DNA of 44,668 bases, taken from assembly GCA_023245995.1 (NCBI GenBank), contig JAHFJH010000007.1, positions 1-44,668 of the forward strand, given 5' to 3'. Shown in pieces: positions 23,649-32,371 of the stretch. The notes under the pieces are model-generated. The model did not search any database, was not told the DNA's origin, and was given only the letters and a program-made list of their open reading frames with translations. The DNA is from Candidatus Doudnabacteria bacterium (GTDB lineage: Bacteria; Patescibacteriota; Doudnabacteria; UBA920). A program made the position numbers and the translations under genes. How positions within the stretch are numbered: position 1 is the stretch's first letter; every line of letters begins with the position of its first letter.

Positions 23649-25592
23649 ATGTCATTTCAAGTTACTACAATTGAGTACGATTCCGAGACGGGTCCAGGGT
23701 CTGCCGATGAGTTGGCATTTGAAGAAACTGTGTTTGCTGCCATGGGTCCAGTGAAAGGTGAAGTCGAGTCTAAGCGCCAAACTAAGAGCACGCTACCACT
23801 TGTAGTTGTAGTGCTGATTGTGTCTTTTGTGTTGCTAGGCAGGCTTGGATTTTTACAGTTGCATAAAGGCGCGCAGTTTAGGGCTATGGCGGAAGGGAAT
23901 CGTTTGCGTGAACGCATAGTGCTGGCGCCACGTGGACAAATAGTAGATAGAAATGGTGCAATATTAGCTACAAGCAGTCCGAGTTTCCGTTTAGTGTTGA
24001 CTCCACTAGATATACCGAAAGAAAATGTAGCAAATGAAGTAACCGCAGCATGCAAATTATTAGGCTTAGATGTCTCTGCCTTGTTGGACATAGCAAGCAA
24101 AATAGACCCAAAGTCAGTGCAGGGTGTTCTTTTGGCGACTAATTTGAAAGTGGAACAGGCGGTTTTGTTTCAGACGCATGCGCTAGAGTTTCCTGGTTTA
24201 GACATACAAGCAGTACCTGTTAGGCAATATACAAGCGCAGAGAGTTTTGCACACGTACTAGGAACCACAGGCACCATTTCAGAGTCTGACCCTGCTTTTG
24301 GTAACCAAGGGTACTCGGCTCAAGATGTAGTTGGTAAAAGTGGACTGGAGCAGTCTTATGAGTCTTCGCTTAAGGGAATAAACGGACAAAATTTAGTAGA
24401 GGTAGATGCAAGCGGTAATGTCGTAAAAAGTTTGGGTGAAGTTGCGTCTAGTCCTGGAAGCACGGTTAGGGTATCGCTCGATAAAGACTTGCAAGAACAA
24501 ATATATGAAGCCTTTGTATCTAGAGGTAACGTTAAAGGTGCGGCCGTTGCTTTGAATCCTAAAACTGGAGAAGTTTTGGCTTTAGTTTCTTTTCCTGGAT
24601 TTAACACTAACGCATTTGCACAAGGGATAAGCGAGACTGAATACAGAAAAGTGTTGCAAGATCCGACATTGCCTTTATTTAATCGTGCCATTGGTGCTCA
24701 GTTACCTCCAGGATCTACAGCAAAGTTAATGGTTGCGGTCGCGGGCTTGGAGGAAGGGGTTATAAATGACAGGACGGTTATAGTAGATAGCGGTAAAATT
24801 AGCATACCAAACCAGTTTAATCCTAGCGTTGTTTATGACTATGTTGGCTGGAAACGAGCAGGCCTTGGACCCATGACTGTGCGAAGTGCCATAGCGCTGT
24901 CTAGCGATATATTTTTTTATGAAGTCGGTGGTGGCTTGCCTGGTACACAGCAGAAGGGTTTGGGCATAGAACGTTTGGCCAGTTATTATAGAAAGTTTAA
25001 TTTAGGCAAACCTACGGGTATAGACATACCAGGGGAAAAATCTGGGCTTGTTCCAGACCCAGCATGGAAGTCTGCTTATTTTAAGGAGAGCGCGGTGCTC
25101 GGTAAGTGGTATCTTGGTGACACTTATCATGTGTCTATTGGGCAAGGAGATATGCTTGTGACTCCTTTACAAATGGCGCTGTGGACAGCGACGATTGCAA
25201 ATAACGGCGTTGGTTTAAAACCGCATATAGTTTTATCAATTATAGGAAAAGAAGGTAAGGCTGAACATGATATTAAGCCCGAAGTAATTGTGCCCAAGGT
25301 TGCGAGTGACACTTCTATTTCTGTAGTGCAACAAGGTATGCGCCAGACTGTGCTCGCTGGCAGTGCACAGCAGTTAAAGGCCTTACCAATTAGCTCTGCT
25401 GGAAAAACAGGTACGGCGCAGTTTGATAACAATACTAAAGAGCATGCTTGGTTTACTTCGTATGCTCCATATGAAGACCCGCAGATTGTGCTTACTGTAT
25501 TGGTTGAGGGTGGTGGTGAAGGGCATGCAGTTGCAGAACCAATTGCAAAAGAAGCACTTATGTGGTGGGCAAATCATCGTTATCAGAAATAG
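23649..25592 (+). CDS. mrdA: Penicillin-binding protein 2, peptidoglycan transpeptidase
   Basis: A 647-residue class B PBP that crosslinks the wall during elongation, working with RodA. After a ~55-residue cytosolic tail, one membrane helix (about 52-72) leads to the PBP dimerisation domain (REREIVLAPRGQIVDRNGAILA-like segment) and the transpeptidase. The active-site triad of motifs is complete: S356-T-A-K359, S418-S-D420 and K586-T-G-T. Length is typical. It ends the mre cluster; the folD gene follows after a junction repeat. Confidence 0.95.
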   Translation: MSFQVTTIEYDSETGPGSADELAFEETVFAAMGPVKGEVESKRQTKSTLPLVVVVLIVSFVLLGRLGFLQLHKGAQFRAMAEGNRLRERIVLAPRGQIVDRNGAILATSSPSFRLVLTPLDIPKENVANEVTAACKLLGLDVSALLDIASKIDPKSVQGVLLATNLKVEQAVLFQTHALEFPGLDIQAVPVRQYTSAESFAHVLGTTGTISESDPAFGNQGYSAQDVVGKSGLEQSYESSLKGINGQNLVEVDASGNVVKSLGEVASSPGSTVRVSLDKDLQEQIYEAFVSRGNVKGAAVALNPKTGEVLALVSFPGFNTNAFAQGISETEYRKVLQDPTLPLFNRAIGAQLPPGSTAKLMVAVAGLEEGVINDRTVIVDSGKISIPNQFNPSVVYDYVGWKRAGLGPMTVRSAIALSSDIFFYEVGGGLPGTQQKGLGIERLASYYRKFNLGKPTGIDIPGEKSGLVPDPAWKSAYFKESAVLGKWYLGDTYHVSIGQGDMLVTPLQMALWTATIANNGVGLKPHIVLSIIGKEGKAEHDIKPEVIVPKVASDTSISVVQQGMRQTVLAGSAQQLKALPISSAGKTGTAQFDNNTKEHAWFTSYAPYEDPQIVLTVLVEGGGEGHAVAEPIAKEALMWWANHRYQK

Positions 25593-25702
25593 TTCTTAGT
25601 GCCTAGTACTTAGTCCTTAGTATGTGGCCAATTCAGCCTTTTTTCTGTACACTACAAGTGTTATTCTTGACTACACACTATGAACTAAGCACTAAATACT
25701 AT
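25593..25702. repeat. Inverted junction repeat, mrdA to folD
   Basis: CTTAGTGCCTAGTACTTAGT and CCTTAGT on the left; GAACTAAGCACTAAATACTA on the right. The unit is about 8-9 bases with a CTTAGT core. The right arm ends right at the folD ATG. Confidence 0.65.
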
Positions 25703-26530
25703 ATGTTGATTGACGGTAAGAAAATTGCGCAAAATATTTACGAAAGCGTAGCTACCCGGGTGGAGAAGTTATCTTTTAAGCCTATATTTTGTGATGTATT
25801 GGTAGGTGAAGATCCGGCCTCTAAGCAGTACGTTGCTATGAAAGCTAGAGTAGCTGAAAAAGTTGGTATAGAGTTTCTTCATGCAGAGTTTGCCAGTAAT
25901 ATCCAAGAGGACGAGCTTATACAAAATATTATTGAGTTGTCACGTAGGCAAAACCTGTGCGGTTTAATAGTCCAATTGCCATTGCCAGCACATTTTAATC
26001 GTACTCGCGTTTTAAACTCTATAAGCCCACAAGTTGACGTAGATTGTTTAAGTAGTAATAATTTGGACCTTTTTTATTCAGGTAAGGCTAGTATGTTGCC
26101 TCCGACTCCTGCAGCAGTTTTAGCCGTTTTGGATACTGTATTGGAAAATCCGAACGGAAAAACTTTTGTAGTTGTTGGGCAGGGTGAGCTCGTTGGCAAA
26201 CCCGTGTCTTACTTACTTGAGGCGCGCGGGTATAAAGTTAAGCGTGTGGTTGAGGCAACAGAAAATCCGGAAAGTGTTGTTAAGACAGGGGATGTAGTTA
26301 TCTCTGCTACGGGAAAACCACAGTTTATTACGGCAAGCTGGATACAACCGGGGGCTATTGTTATAGATGCAGGGACTGCTGAAAATGCTGGTAGTATAGT
26401 CGGAGATGTAGAAACAAGTTCTGTGTCTTTTGTTGCTTCATATTTATCACCCACACCCGGTGGTGTAGGTCCAGTCACTGTTGCTAAGTTACTGGAAAAC
26501 GTTGTTAATGTTGCAGAGAAATTGGCTTGA
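25703..26530 (+). CDS. folD: Methylene-tetrahydrofolate dehydrogenase/cyclohydrolase
   Basis: Interconverts methylene-, methenyl- and 10-formyl-tetrahydrofolate. It is 275 residues from the ATG at 25703; the upstream in-frame ATG at 25622 would add 27 residues translated from the junction repeat. Motifs: VGEDPASKQYVAMKARVAEKVGIE, GLIVQLPLP (K and D active region), NSISPQVDVDCL, PPTPAAVLAVL, VVVGQGELVGKPVSYLL (nucleotide binding) and PTPGGVGPVTVAKLLENVV. The usual GRS in the nucleotide-binding loop is replaced by GQGELVG. It supports one-carbon supply for formyl-methionine and nucleotides. Confidence 0.93.
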   Translation: MLIDGKKIAQNIYESVATRVEKLSFKPIFCDVLVGEDPASKQYVAMKARVAEKVGIEFLHAEFASNIQEDELIQNIIELSRRQNLCGLIVQLPLPAHFNRTRVLNSISPQVDVDCLSSNNLDLFYSGKASMLPPTPAAVLAVLDTVLENPNGKTFVVVGQGELVGKPVSYLLEARGYKVKRVVEATENPESVVKTGDVVISATGKPQFITASWIQPGAIVIDAGTAENAGSIVGDVETSSVSFVASYLSPTPGGVGPVTVAKLLENVVNVAEKLA

Positions 26531-26556
26531 GGTATATTCGGTGGATAACGTGCTTA

Positions 26557-26585
26557 TTGACACAGTCTATTGTTCACTGTAAACT
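26557..26585 (+). promoter_or_regulatory. Promoter for greA
   Basis: TTGACA (26557-26562), exactly 17 bases, TAAACT (26580-26585). A leader of about 125 bases follows, made largely of an AT-rich inverted repeat (26602-26710). Confidence 0.65.
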
Positions 26586-26601
26586 TAGTCAAAGTTACTC
26601 A

Positions 26602-26712
26602 ATTGTAGATTGACGATTGTAGCTAGAAGGCGGATCTGCCTAAAGCACGAAAAATTTCATATTTCCTTTAAGATTCAGTCTACAAAAATTTTAAATTTAC
26701 AACCTACATTAT
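26602..26712. repeat. Inverted junction repeat in the greA leader
   Basis: TGTAGATTGACGATTGTAG on the left and TTCAGTCTACAAAAATTTTA with TTTACAACCTAC on the right. Similar units precede frr. Confidence 0.5.
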
Positions 26713-26716
26713 TTAT

Positions 26717-27178
26717 ATGGCAAAGAAGTATTTACTTACCCCTGAAGGGCTAATAAAATTAAACGAAGAATTAAAACACCTAATTGAAGTTAAACGCAAA
26801 GAGGTTATTGAACGTATCCGTGAAGCCGCTTCGCATGGTGATTTGAGCGAAAACGCAGATTATGCGCAGGCAAGAGAAGAGCAGTCTTTTGTTGAAGGTC
26901 GTATAGAAGAAATAGAAGATATGATTAAAAACGCTGAAATTATTACAGCGACAACAAATCATACCTCTGTAAGTATCGGCGCTACCGTAACTGTAAAAGT
27001 TGGCGGTAAAGAAAGAAAATACACAATTGTTGGCAGCAATGAGGCAAACCCTGGTGAAGGTAAAATTTCTAACGAGTCATTGGTAGGTAAGTCCTTGCTA
27101 GGTAAGCGCGTGGGCGAAAAAGTTTCAGTAACGACACCTGCTGGCGAGTCGGAGTACGAAATTTTGGCAATTGAGTAA
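26717..27178 (+). CDS. greA: Transcription elongation factor GreA
   Basis: A 153-residue factor that enters the RNA polymerase secondary channel and stimulates cleavage of backtracked RNA. The N-terminal coiled coil carries the acidic tip motif in SHGDLSENADYAQAREEQ (residues about 38-55), with D-x-x-E intact. The C-terminal FKBP-like domain (about 80-153) includes GATVTVKVGGKERKYTIVG and SLLGKRVGEKVSVTTPAGE. Length and order are standard. It has its own promoter (26557) and terminator (27196), so it is a single-gene unit. Confidence 0.96.
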   Translation: MAKKYLLTPEGLIKLNEELKHLIEVKRKEVIERIREAASHGDLSENADYAQAREEQSFVEGRIEEIEDMIKNAEIITATTNHTSVSIGATVTVKVGGKERKYTIVGSNEANPGEGKISNESLVGKSLLGKRVGEKVSVTTPAGESEYEILAIE

Positions 27179-27195
27179 ATTACCTTTGTGTTCAT

Positions 27196-27227
27196 ATCCG
27201 CCAGTGGCCACACTAGGCGGATTTTGT
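27196..27227 (+). terminator. Terminator of greA
   Basis: ATCCGCC (27196-27202) pairs with GGCGGAT (27216-27222), with a supporting CAGTG/CACT inner stem, followed by TTTTG. Confidence 0.7.
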
Positions 27228-27233
27228 TATAAT
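27205..27233 (+). promoter_or_regulatory. Extended -10 promoter for lysS
   Basis: TGTTATAAT at 27225-27233 (TG-n-TATAAT), with TGGCCA 17 bases upstream as a weak -35 box. It overlaps the greA terminator. Confidence 0.55.
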
Positions 27234-27249
27234 AAACCTAAATCAGGGT

Positions 27250-27340
27250 ATAGTAAAAAGGGTTAAGGGCTAAGTAAAATGCACTGCATTCTATACAGCT
27301 TTACGCTCTTAGCCCTGCGTACTTAGCCCTTAGCCCTAAC
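27250..27340. repeat. Inverted junction repeat before lysS
   Basis: GGGTTAAGGGCTAAGT on the left and ACTTAGCCCTTAGCCCTAAC on the right, about 60 bases apart at the outer ends. It runs to two bases before the lysS ATG and would put the start codon at the foot of a hairpin. Confidence 0.7.
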
Positions 27341-27342
27341 TT

Positions 27343-29247
27343 ATGAGTGAAAGACTAGAAGACATACGAAATAGACGAATTGAAAAAGTAAAGAAGATGG
27401 AGGAGCTGGGTTTAGATGCCTATCCTTCGTCTACTGCTCGTACTCATACTAACGCAGAGGCTTTGGACAATTTCAGCTTGTTGCAAGAGCAGACTATAAC
27501 TTTAGTTGGTAGAGTTAGAAGTATGCGAGGCATGGGTAAAATTTTATTTGCCCACATAGAAGACGGCAATGCTCGCGTACAAATTTTAGTGAAGCAAGAA
27601 ATAGTAGGGGATGAACAGTTTAACTTCTTTTTAGATACTCTAGATGTAGGAGATTTTATAGAAGCAACGGGAAAATTATTTGAAACAAAAACCGGAGAAA
27701 AAACACTTGAGACTATAAGTTTTAAATTATTGGCCAAGTCTTTGTTGCCATTGCCAACAGAGCATTTTGGGATTGCAGACGAAGAAACTAAACTTCGTAA
27801 GCGTTATTTGGACATTTTATTTGAACCCGCTGTAAAGGATTTATTTGTAAAAAAGGCAAAGTTTTGGCAAGCTTTTAGAGATTTTTTGCTTAAAGAGGGT
27901 TTCTTGGAAATGTACATGCCCATACTTGAACCAGTTCCTGGGGGCGCGGAGGCAGAGCCGTTTATTACTCACCATAACGCTTTAGATCGTGACTTTTATT
28001 TGCGAATATCTTTAGAATTGCCCTTAAAGAAAATGTTGGTGGCTGGTTATGAAAAAGTTTTTGAGTTAGGCCGAATTTTCAGGAATGAAGGAATTAGTCC
28101 TACGCATTTACAGGATTACACACAAATGGAGTTTTATTGGGCATATGCAGATTTTAATATGCTTTTAGATTTTTGGCAGCGCATGTACCAATATGTTATA
28201 CAACAGACATTCGGCAGTTTGGTTATAGAGGTAGACGGTCAAGTGACTGACTGGAGTGGCACATGGGAGCGTGTTAGTTATACTGAATTGTTTAAAAAGT
28301 TCACGGGTATAGATTTAGAAATAGCTCCAGACGAAGACTTGAGAGCTTATTGCGACAGTCATGGTATTACTTATGAGTCGTTTGTTCAACGTGGCAGGCT
28401 TATTGATCTTATTTTTAAAAAAGTTCGAACGGGTTTACCTAAAGACAAGCCAATATTTTTAATTAATCAACCTATAGAGCTAGAGCCTTTGGCTAAAAAA
28501 GTTCCCGGTAGTCAAAAATTAGTTCAACGCGCACAACTAATTGCTTATGGTAGTGAACTCGGCAAGGGTTTCGGTGAACTTAACGACCCTATAGATCAGC
28601 GATCGCGTTTTGAAGCGCAGGCCAAGTTGCGAGAAGCAGGGGATAAGGAAGCACAAATGTTTGACGCAGAATATATTGAGGCCATGGAATACGGTATGCC
28701 TCCAGCGGCGGGCTTCGGTGTTGCCGATAGGTTGTTTTCGGTTTTGGCAGGTAGGCCAATTCGCGAGACTGTAGTATTCCCACCTATGCGTGATGAGTCG
28801 CCAAAAGATAATGTGGGTAAAGCAAAAGAAACTAAGATTGCTGTTGTGCTTGTTAACGAGGGTGCTGGCCTAGAAAATTGGCAACGTTTGAACACTGTGG
28901 CGCATTTAACAGCTGCTTTTGGTGCGCGAGAGGGCAAAGCATTACTGATGCAAGACGAAATAACAACAGAGGACAGTCAAAAAATTAAGCTAAATATCCA
29001 ACACGCAATAATGCTTAAAACGGCAAAGACGAGTGCTGAACTGCTGGAGTTATCTGTGCAAGCAAAGCACGAGGGCTTGGAAGTTGCCGAGTTTACACGG
29101 GAAATGATAGAAACCACAGATGACAAAAAAGTAATTGAGTGGACTCATGGGAAGAAATTATCAGAAGTAGAATATTTAGGAGTTTTGGTATTTGGTAAGA
29201 AGTCAGTCGTGGATGGTTTGACTAAAAGTTTTTCATTACATGAGTAG
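27343..29247 (+). CDS. lysS: Lysyl-tRNA synthetase (class II) with C-terminal DUF2000-like domain
   Basis: Charges tRNA(Lys). Residues about 1-130 are the OB-fold anticodon domain (LVGRVRSMRGMGKILFAHIED). The class II core follows with KRYLDILF, motif 2 FRNEGISPTHLQDYTQMEFYW and motif 3 GFGVADRLFSVLAGRPIRE, ending near residue 480. The usual bacterial enzyme stops near 500; this one has a further ~140 residues (about 496-634) starting KIAVVLVNEGAGLENWQRLN and ending EYLGVLVFGKKSVVDGLTKS. That tail fits the DUF2000 family, which has a peptidyl-tRNA hydrolase 2 type fold. The joint is in one clean frame. Its role here, perhaps deacylation or RNA binding, is not known. Confidence 0.93.
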   Translation: MSERLEDIRNRRIEKVKKMEELGLDAYPSSTARTHTNAEALDNFSLLQEQTITLVGRVRSMRGMGKILFAHIEDGNARVQILVKQEIVGDEQFNFFLDTLDVGDFIEATGKLFETKTGEKTLETISFKLLAKSLLPLPTEHFGIADEETKLRKRYLDILFEPAVKDLFVKKAKFWQAFRDFLLKEGFLEMYMPILEPVPGGAEAEPFITHHNALDRDFYLRISLELPLKKMLVAGYEKVFELGRIFRNEGISPTHLQDYTQMEFYWAYADFNMLLDFWQRMYQYVIQQTFGSLVIEVDGQVTDWSGTWERVSYTELFKKFTGIDLEIAPDEDLRAYCDSHGITYESFVQRGRLIDLIFKKVRTGLPKDKPIFLINQPIELEPLAKKVPGSQKLVQRAQLIAYGSELGKGFGELNDPIDQRSRFEAQAKLREAGDKEAQMFDAEYIEAMEYGMPPAAGFGVADRLFSVLAGRPIRETVVFPPMRDESPKDNVGKAKETKIAVVLVNEGAGLENWQRLNTVAHLTAAFGAREGKALLMQDEITTEDSQKIKLNIQHAIMLKTAKTSAELLELSVQAKHEGLEVAEFTREMIETTDDKKVIEWTHGKKLSEVEYLGVLVFGKKSVVDGLTKSFSLHE

Positions 29248-29265
29248 TATTGTTTTTTGTTGATT

Positions 29266-29697
29266 ATGAATAACGTCCAAACTCAATTAGTTGTTGTTCT
29301 TGGGGCGGTGCGGGACAATTCAGGAAGGTTGCTTTTGGCAAAGCGCATAGACAAATCTATTCCAGAGGCCTATGGTAAGTGGGAATTTCCCGGTGGAAAA
29401 GTAGATTTCGGTGAACAGCCCGAGGAGGCTTTATTACGCGAAGTGTACGAGGAGTGTGGTTTGGCTATAGAAATTAAGCGTTTGTTGCCGAAAGTGTTTA
29501 CGCATGTTTGGGAAACAACTGATGGGCAAAGCGTACAGGTGTTTTTGTTGACTTATGAGTGTGTAGTAGTGGATGGGGATTTAAATAACTTACGAGTAGC
29601 AGATGAAATTGGTGAGCTTAGATTTATGACAGTTGCGGATATAGATAAGGAGGCATTACTGCCAAATGTGGTAGAAGCAATAACGTATTTGTCGTAA
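29266..29697 (+). CDS. Nudix hydrolase
   Basis: A 143-residue hydrolase of nucleoside diphosphates linked to another group. The ATG at 29266 is used rather than the TTG at 29257. The Nudix box G-x5-E-x7-REVYEE-x-GL spans residues 44-66 without substitution. The MutT-like context LVVVLGAVRDNSGRLLLAKR and KWEFPGGKV suggests a house-cleaning enzyme such as an 8-oxo-dGTP or related pyrophosphatase, but substrate cannot be told from sequence. It lies between lysS and serS, 18 bases after the lysS stop. Confidence 0.9.
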   Translation: MNNVQTQLVVVLGAVRDNSGRLLLAKRIDKSIPEAYGKWEFPGGKVDFGEQPEEALLREVYEECGLAIEIKRLLPKVFTHVWETTDGQSVQVFLLTYECVVVDGDLNNLRVADEIGELRFMTVADIDKEALLPNVVEAITYLS

Positions 29698-29733
29698 GTA
29701 GTTTTTAATTTAATATTCTTAATTCTGATTTGT

Positions 29734-31086
29734 ATGCTAGATATAAAATTTATTAGAGATAACATAGACGCGGTAAAAAAGGCCGCCACAGATAAACATG
29801 CGGATATAAATTTAGACGAGCTTTTAGACGTAGACGAACAACGTCGCGACTTGTTAACGGAAGTGGAAAGTTTGCAAGCGACTAAAAATTTGGTATCTAA
29901 AGAAATACCCAGCTTAAAAGACTCTGAACGTGAGGCCAAGATTTTGGAAATGAAAGAAGTAGACTCACGACAAACGGAGCTTCAAGAAAAATTGAAAGAA
30001 GTGCAGAAACAATTTGAGCGCCTCATGTTGCAAGTGCCAAATATTCCGTCGCCAGAGTCGCCCATTGGTGAAGACGACTCAGGTAATGTGCCTTGGCGTT
30101 ACTGGAGTCCAACTCTTGGCGAAGTGGACCCAAAAGAGACCGATAAGGTAGCTGAAGTGCCCACAAAGTTTGCGTTTGAGGTAAAAGATCATATTGCTCT
30201 TGGACAAAGCTTGGATTTAATAGACTTAGAGGCTGGGGTTAAAACTTCAGGGTTCCGTGGGTACTATTTGAAAAATGAAGCGGTGTTGTTGCAGTATGGC
30301 CTCATGTGGCATGCGCTCGAAAAACTGCGCGCCAAGGGTTTTACAGTCATGGCTACGCCAACCCTTGTGCGTGAATTTGCCCTTACTGGCGCTGGCATGT
30401 TTCCTTCTGGCCGAGATGAAATATATCAAATTGCCAATAGCGGAAAACTCTCTAGTGGCAAGGCAGAAGAGGAAGAACCCATGTACTTAGCAGGTACTAG
30501 CGAACCAAGCTTGCTTGCCTATTATGCGGATAAAGTTTTAGAGGAAAAAGATTTGCCAGTTAAAGTGGCGGGTATTTCTAGTTGTTACAGAAGTGAAATT
30601 GGTAGTTACGGTAAGGACACGAAAGGAGTCTACCGCATTCATGAGTTCATGAAGGTGGAACAAGTTATTCTTTGTAAGGCAACTATTTCTGAAAGTGATC
30701 AATGGTTGGAAACTTTGCGCGGTATTGCCGAAGAGCTGTTGCAGGATCTAAAATTGTCTTACAGAGTGTTGAACATTTGCACTGGTGATATGGGTGCGGG
30801 TAAATACAAAATGTATGACGTAGAGACCTGGATGCCAGCTCGTGCAAACTACGGTGAGACACATAGCGACTCATCGTTAACCGACTGGCAGGCACGAAGA
30901 TTAAATATTCGTTATAAAGATGCGGAAGGTAAGATAAAACACGTCTTTACCCTAAATAACACCGCAGTAGCAAGCCCGCGTATACTTATTGCTATTTTAG
31001 AAAATTATCAGCAACAAGACGGCAGTGTAAGGGTACCTGAAGTTTTGCAAAAGTACGTAGGTGCAGACGTAATAAAACCAAAATAA
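29734..31086 (+). CDS. serS: Seryl-tRNA synthetase
   Basis: Charges tRNA(Ser) and tRNA(Sec) with serine. Residues about 1-110 form the long coiled-coil arm that grips the variable arm of tRNA (MLDIKFIRDNIDAVKKAATDKH; LTEVESLQATKNLVSKEI). The class II core has the serine-site GTSEPSLLAYY, motif 2 CYRSEIGSYGKDTKGVYRIHEFMKVEQ and motif 3 TLNNTAVASPRILIAILENYQQ. At 450 residues it is slightly longer than the usual ~425, mostly in an acidic loop around residue 245. No Shine-Dalgarno is seen. Confidence 0.96.
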   Translation: MLDIKFIRDNIDAVKKAATDKHADINLDELLDVDEQRRDLLTEVESLQATKNLVSKEIPSLKDSEREAKILEMKEVDSRQTELQEKLKEVQKQFERLMLQVPNIPSPESPIGEDDSGNVPWRYWSPTLGEVDPKETDKVAEVPTKFAFEVKDHIALGQSLDLIDLEAGVKTSGFRGYYLKNEAVLLQYGLMWHALEKLRAKGFTVMATPTLVREFALTGAGMFPSGRDEIYQIANSGKLSSGKAEEEEPMYLAGTSEPSLLAYYADKVLEEKDLPVKVAGISSCYRSEIGSYGKDTKGVYRIHEFMKVEQVILCKATISESDQWLETLRGIAEELLQDLKLSYRVLNICTGDMGAGKYKMYDVETWMPARANYGETHSDSSLTDWQARRLNIRYKDAEGKIKHVFTLNNTAVASPRILIAILENYQQQDGSVRVPEVLQKYVGADVIKPK

Positions 31087-31093
31087 ATTTTAC

Positions 31094-32362
31094 ATGAGAA
31101 AAATACTTGAAACTTTGCTTGGCTTTTTTGCGCGACAAATAGTAAAAAAATATAAGCCTACTATAATTGGAATAACAGGCAGTTATGGAAAAACATCAAC
31201 AAGAGCTGCCGTTTTTGCTGTGGTGTCTCAAAAATACAAAGCTTACACGCCACCTAAAAATTTAAACGATAAACTCGGGTTACCTTTGGGTATAATTGGC
31301 CAAGACAGCCCCGGTAGTAGTTTATTTGGTTGGCTAAAAGTATTTTGGCGAATAAAAATGCTTTTATTGTTTCGCATGCAATACCCAGAAGTGTTAGTTC
31401 TTGAATATGGTATAGACAGAGTTGGTGAAATGGACGAACTTTTGGCTATAGCAAAACCGGATATTGCAGTACTAACAAGCGTGGGGATTTCACATTACGA
31501 GTTTTTTTTAGACCAACACACTATTGAACAAGAAAAAGCTAAACTTGTCTTAGCCGTAAGTAAGAGCGAGTCCGGAAAGCCAAGCGCAGTTATTTTAAAT
31601 GCCGATAATGAAATAGCACTACGCCAACAAAGCAAGGCCCACACGCACGTTTTAACATATGGACGTAGTGGCAGTGTTCGTTTTGATGAAGTAAAGGAAG
31701 TTTTTAACGGTGATCCTCACACAGAATTTATAGTACATACTCCAAGTAGAAAATTTGATGTTCAGATGCTTGCGCTTGGGTCGGCACATGTTTCTAGTTG
31801 TCTTGCCTCAGTTGCAGTGGCTGAAGTAATGAATATAGAAACCGACCTCATACAAAAAGGTTTATCGCAATACAAGCCTGTACCTGGAAGACTCCAAGTT
31901 ATCGCGGGTCTTAGAAGGTCTTGGATACTGGACGACACCTACAATGCAGCCCCAGAGTCCATGCAAGAGGCGTTGGCTCTGTTCGCACGTTTTCCAGCTA
32001 CACACAAAATAGCCGTACTAGGCGACATGCTAGAGCTTGGAACACTTTCAGAAAATGCACACAAGGCAGTAGGAGAGAAAGTGGCTCGCCTAGGGGTAAG
32101 CCATTTGGTTACCGTTGGTCCTGCAGGGAAAATTATTGCCGAGGCTTCTGTGCTTGCTGGTTTGCCGGAAGAACAGGTTATTAGCTACAGTTATTCAACT
32201 GACGCCGCAGAAGCGGTACGCGAGCTTATGAGAGAGGGGAGTCTTGTTTTGGTTAAGGGTAGTCAGGGTGTGCGCATGGAACACATTACTAAGGCCATAA
32301 TGGCAGAGCCTATGCGTGCCGGTCAGTTACTCTGCAGGCAGTATGGAAAATGGATACAGTAA
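31094..32362 (+). CDS. murF: UDP-MurNAc-tripeptide:D-Ala-D-Ala ligase (MurF-type)
   Basis: A 422-residue Mur ligase. The ATP loop GITGSYGKTSTR lies near residue 26, followed by VLEYGIDRVGEMDEL, TSVGISHYEFF, the carbamoylated-Lys region EKAKLV, NADNE and the C-terminal domain motif DDTYNAAPESMQEAL and GDMLELG. The DD-Y-NA-P-SM signature separates MurF from MurC/D/E. The N-terminal UDP-binding domain is unusually short: the ATP loop comes ~25 residues from the start rather than ~110. It could therefore be a MurF variant or a related Mur-ligase paralogue. The ftsQ-like gene starts 10 bases later, as in dcw-like clusters. Confidence 0.85.
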   Translation: MRKILETLLGFFARQIVKKYKPTIIGITGSYGKTSTRAAVFAVVSQKYKAYTPPKNLNDKLGLPLGIIGQDSPGSSLFGWLKVFWRIKMLLLFRMQYPEVLVLEYGIDRVGEMDELLAIAKPDIAVLTSVGISHYEFFLDQHTIEQEKAKLVLAVSKSESGKPSAVILNADNEIALRQQSKAHTHVLTYGRSGSVRFDEVKEVFNGDPHTEFIVHTPSRKFDVQMLALGSAHVSSCLASVAVAEVMNIETDLIQKGLSQYKPVPGRLQVIAGLRRSWILDDTYNAAPESMQEALALFARFPATHKIAVLGDMLELGTLSENAHKAVGEKVARLGVSHLVTVGPAGKIIAEASVLAGLPEEQVISYSYSTDAAEAVRELMREGSLVLVKGSQGVRMEHITKAIMAEPMRAGQLLCRQYGKWIQ

Positions 32363-32371
32363 CTGACATTT

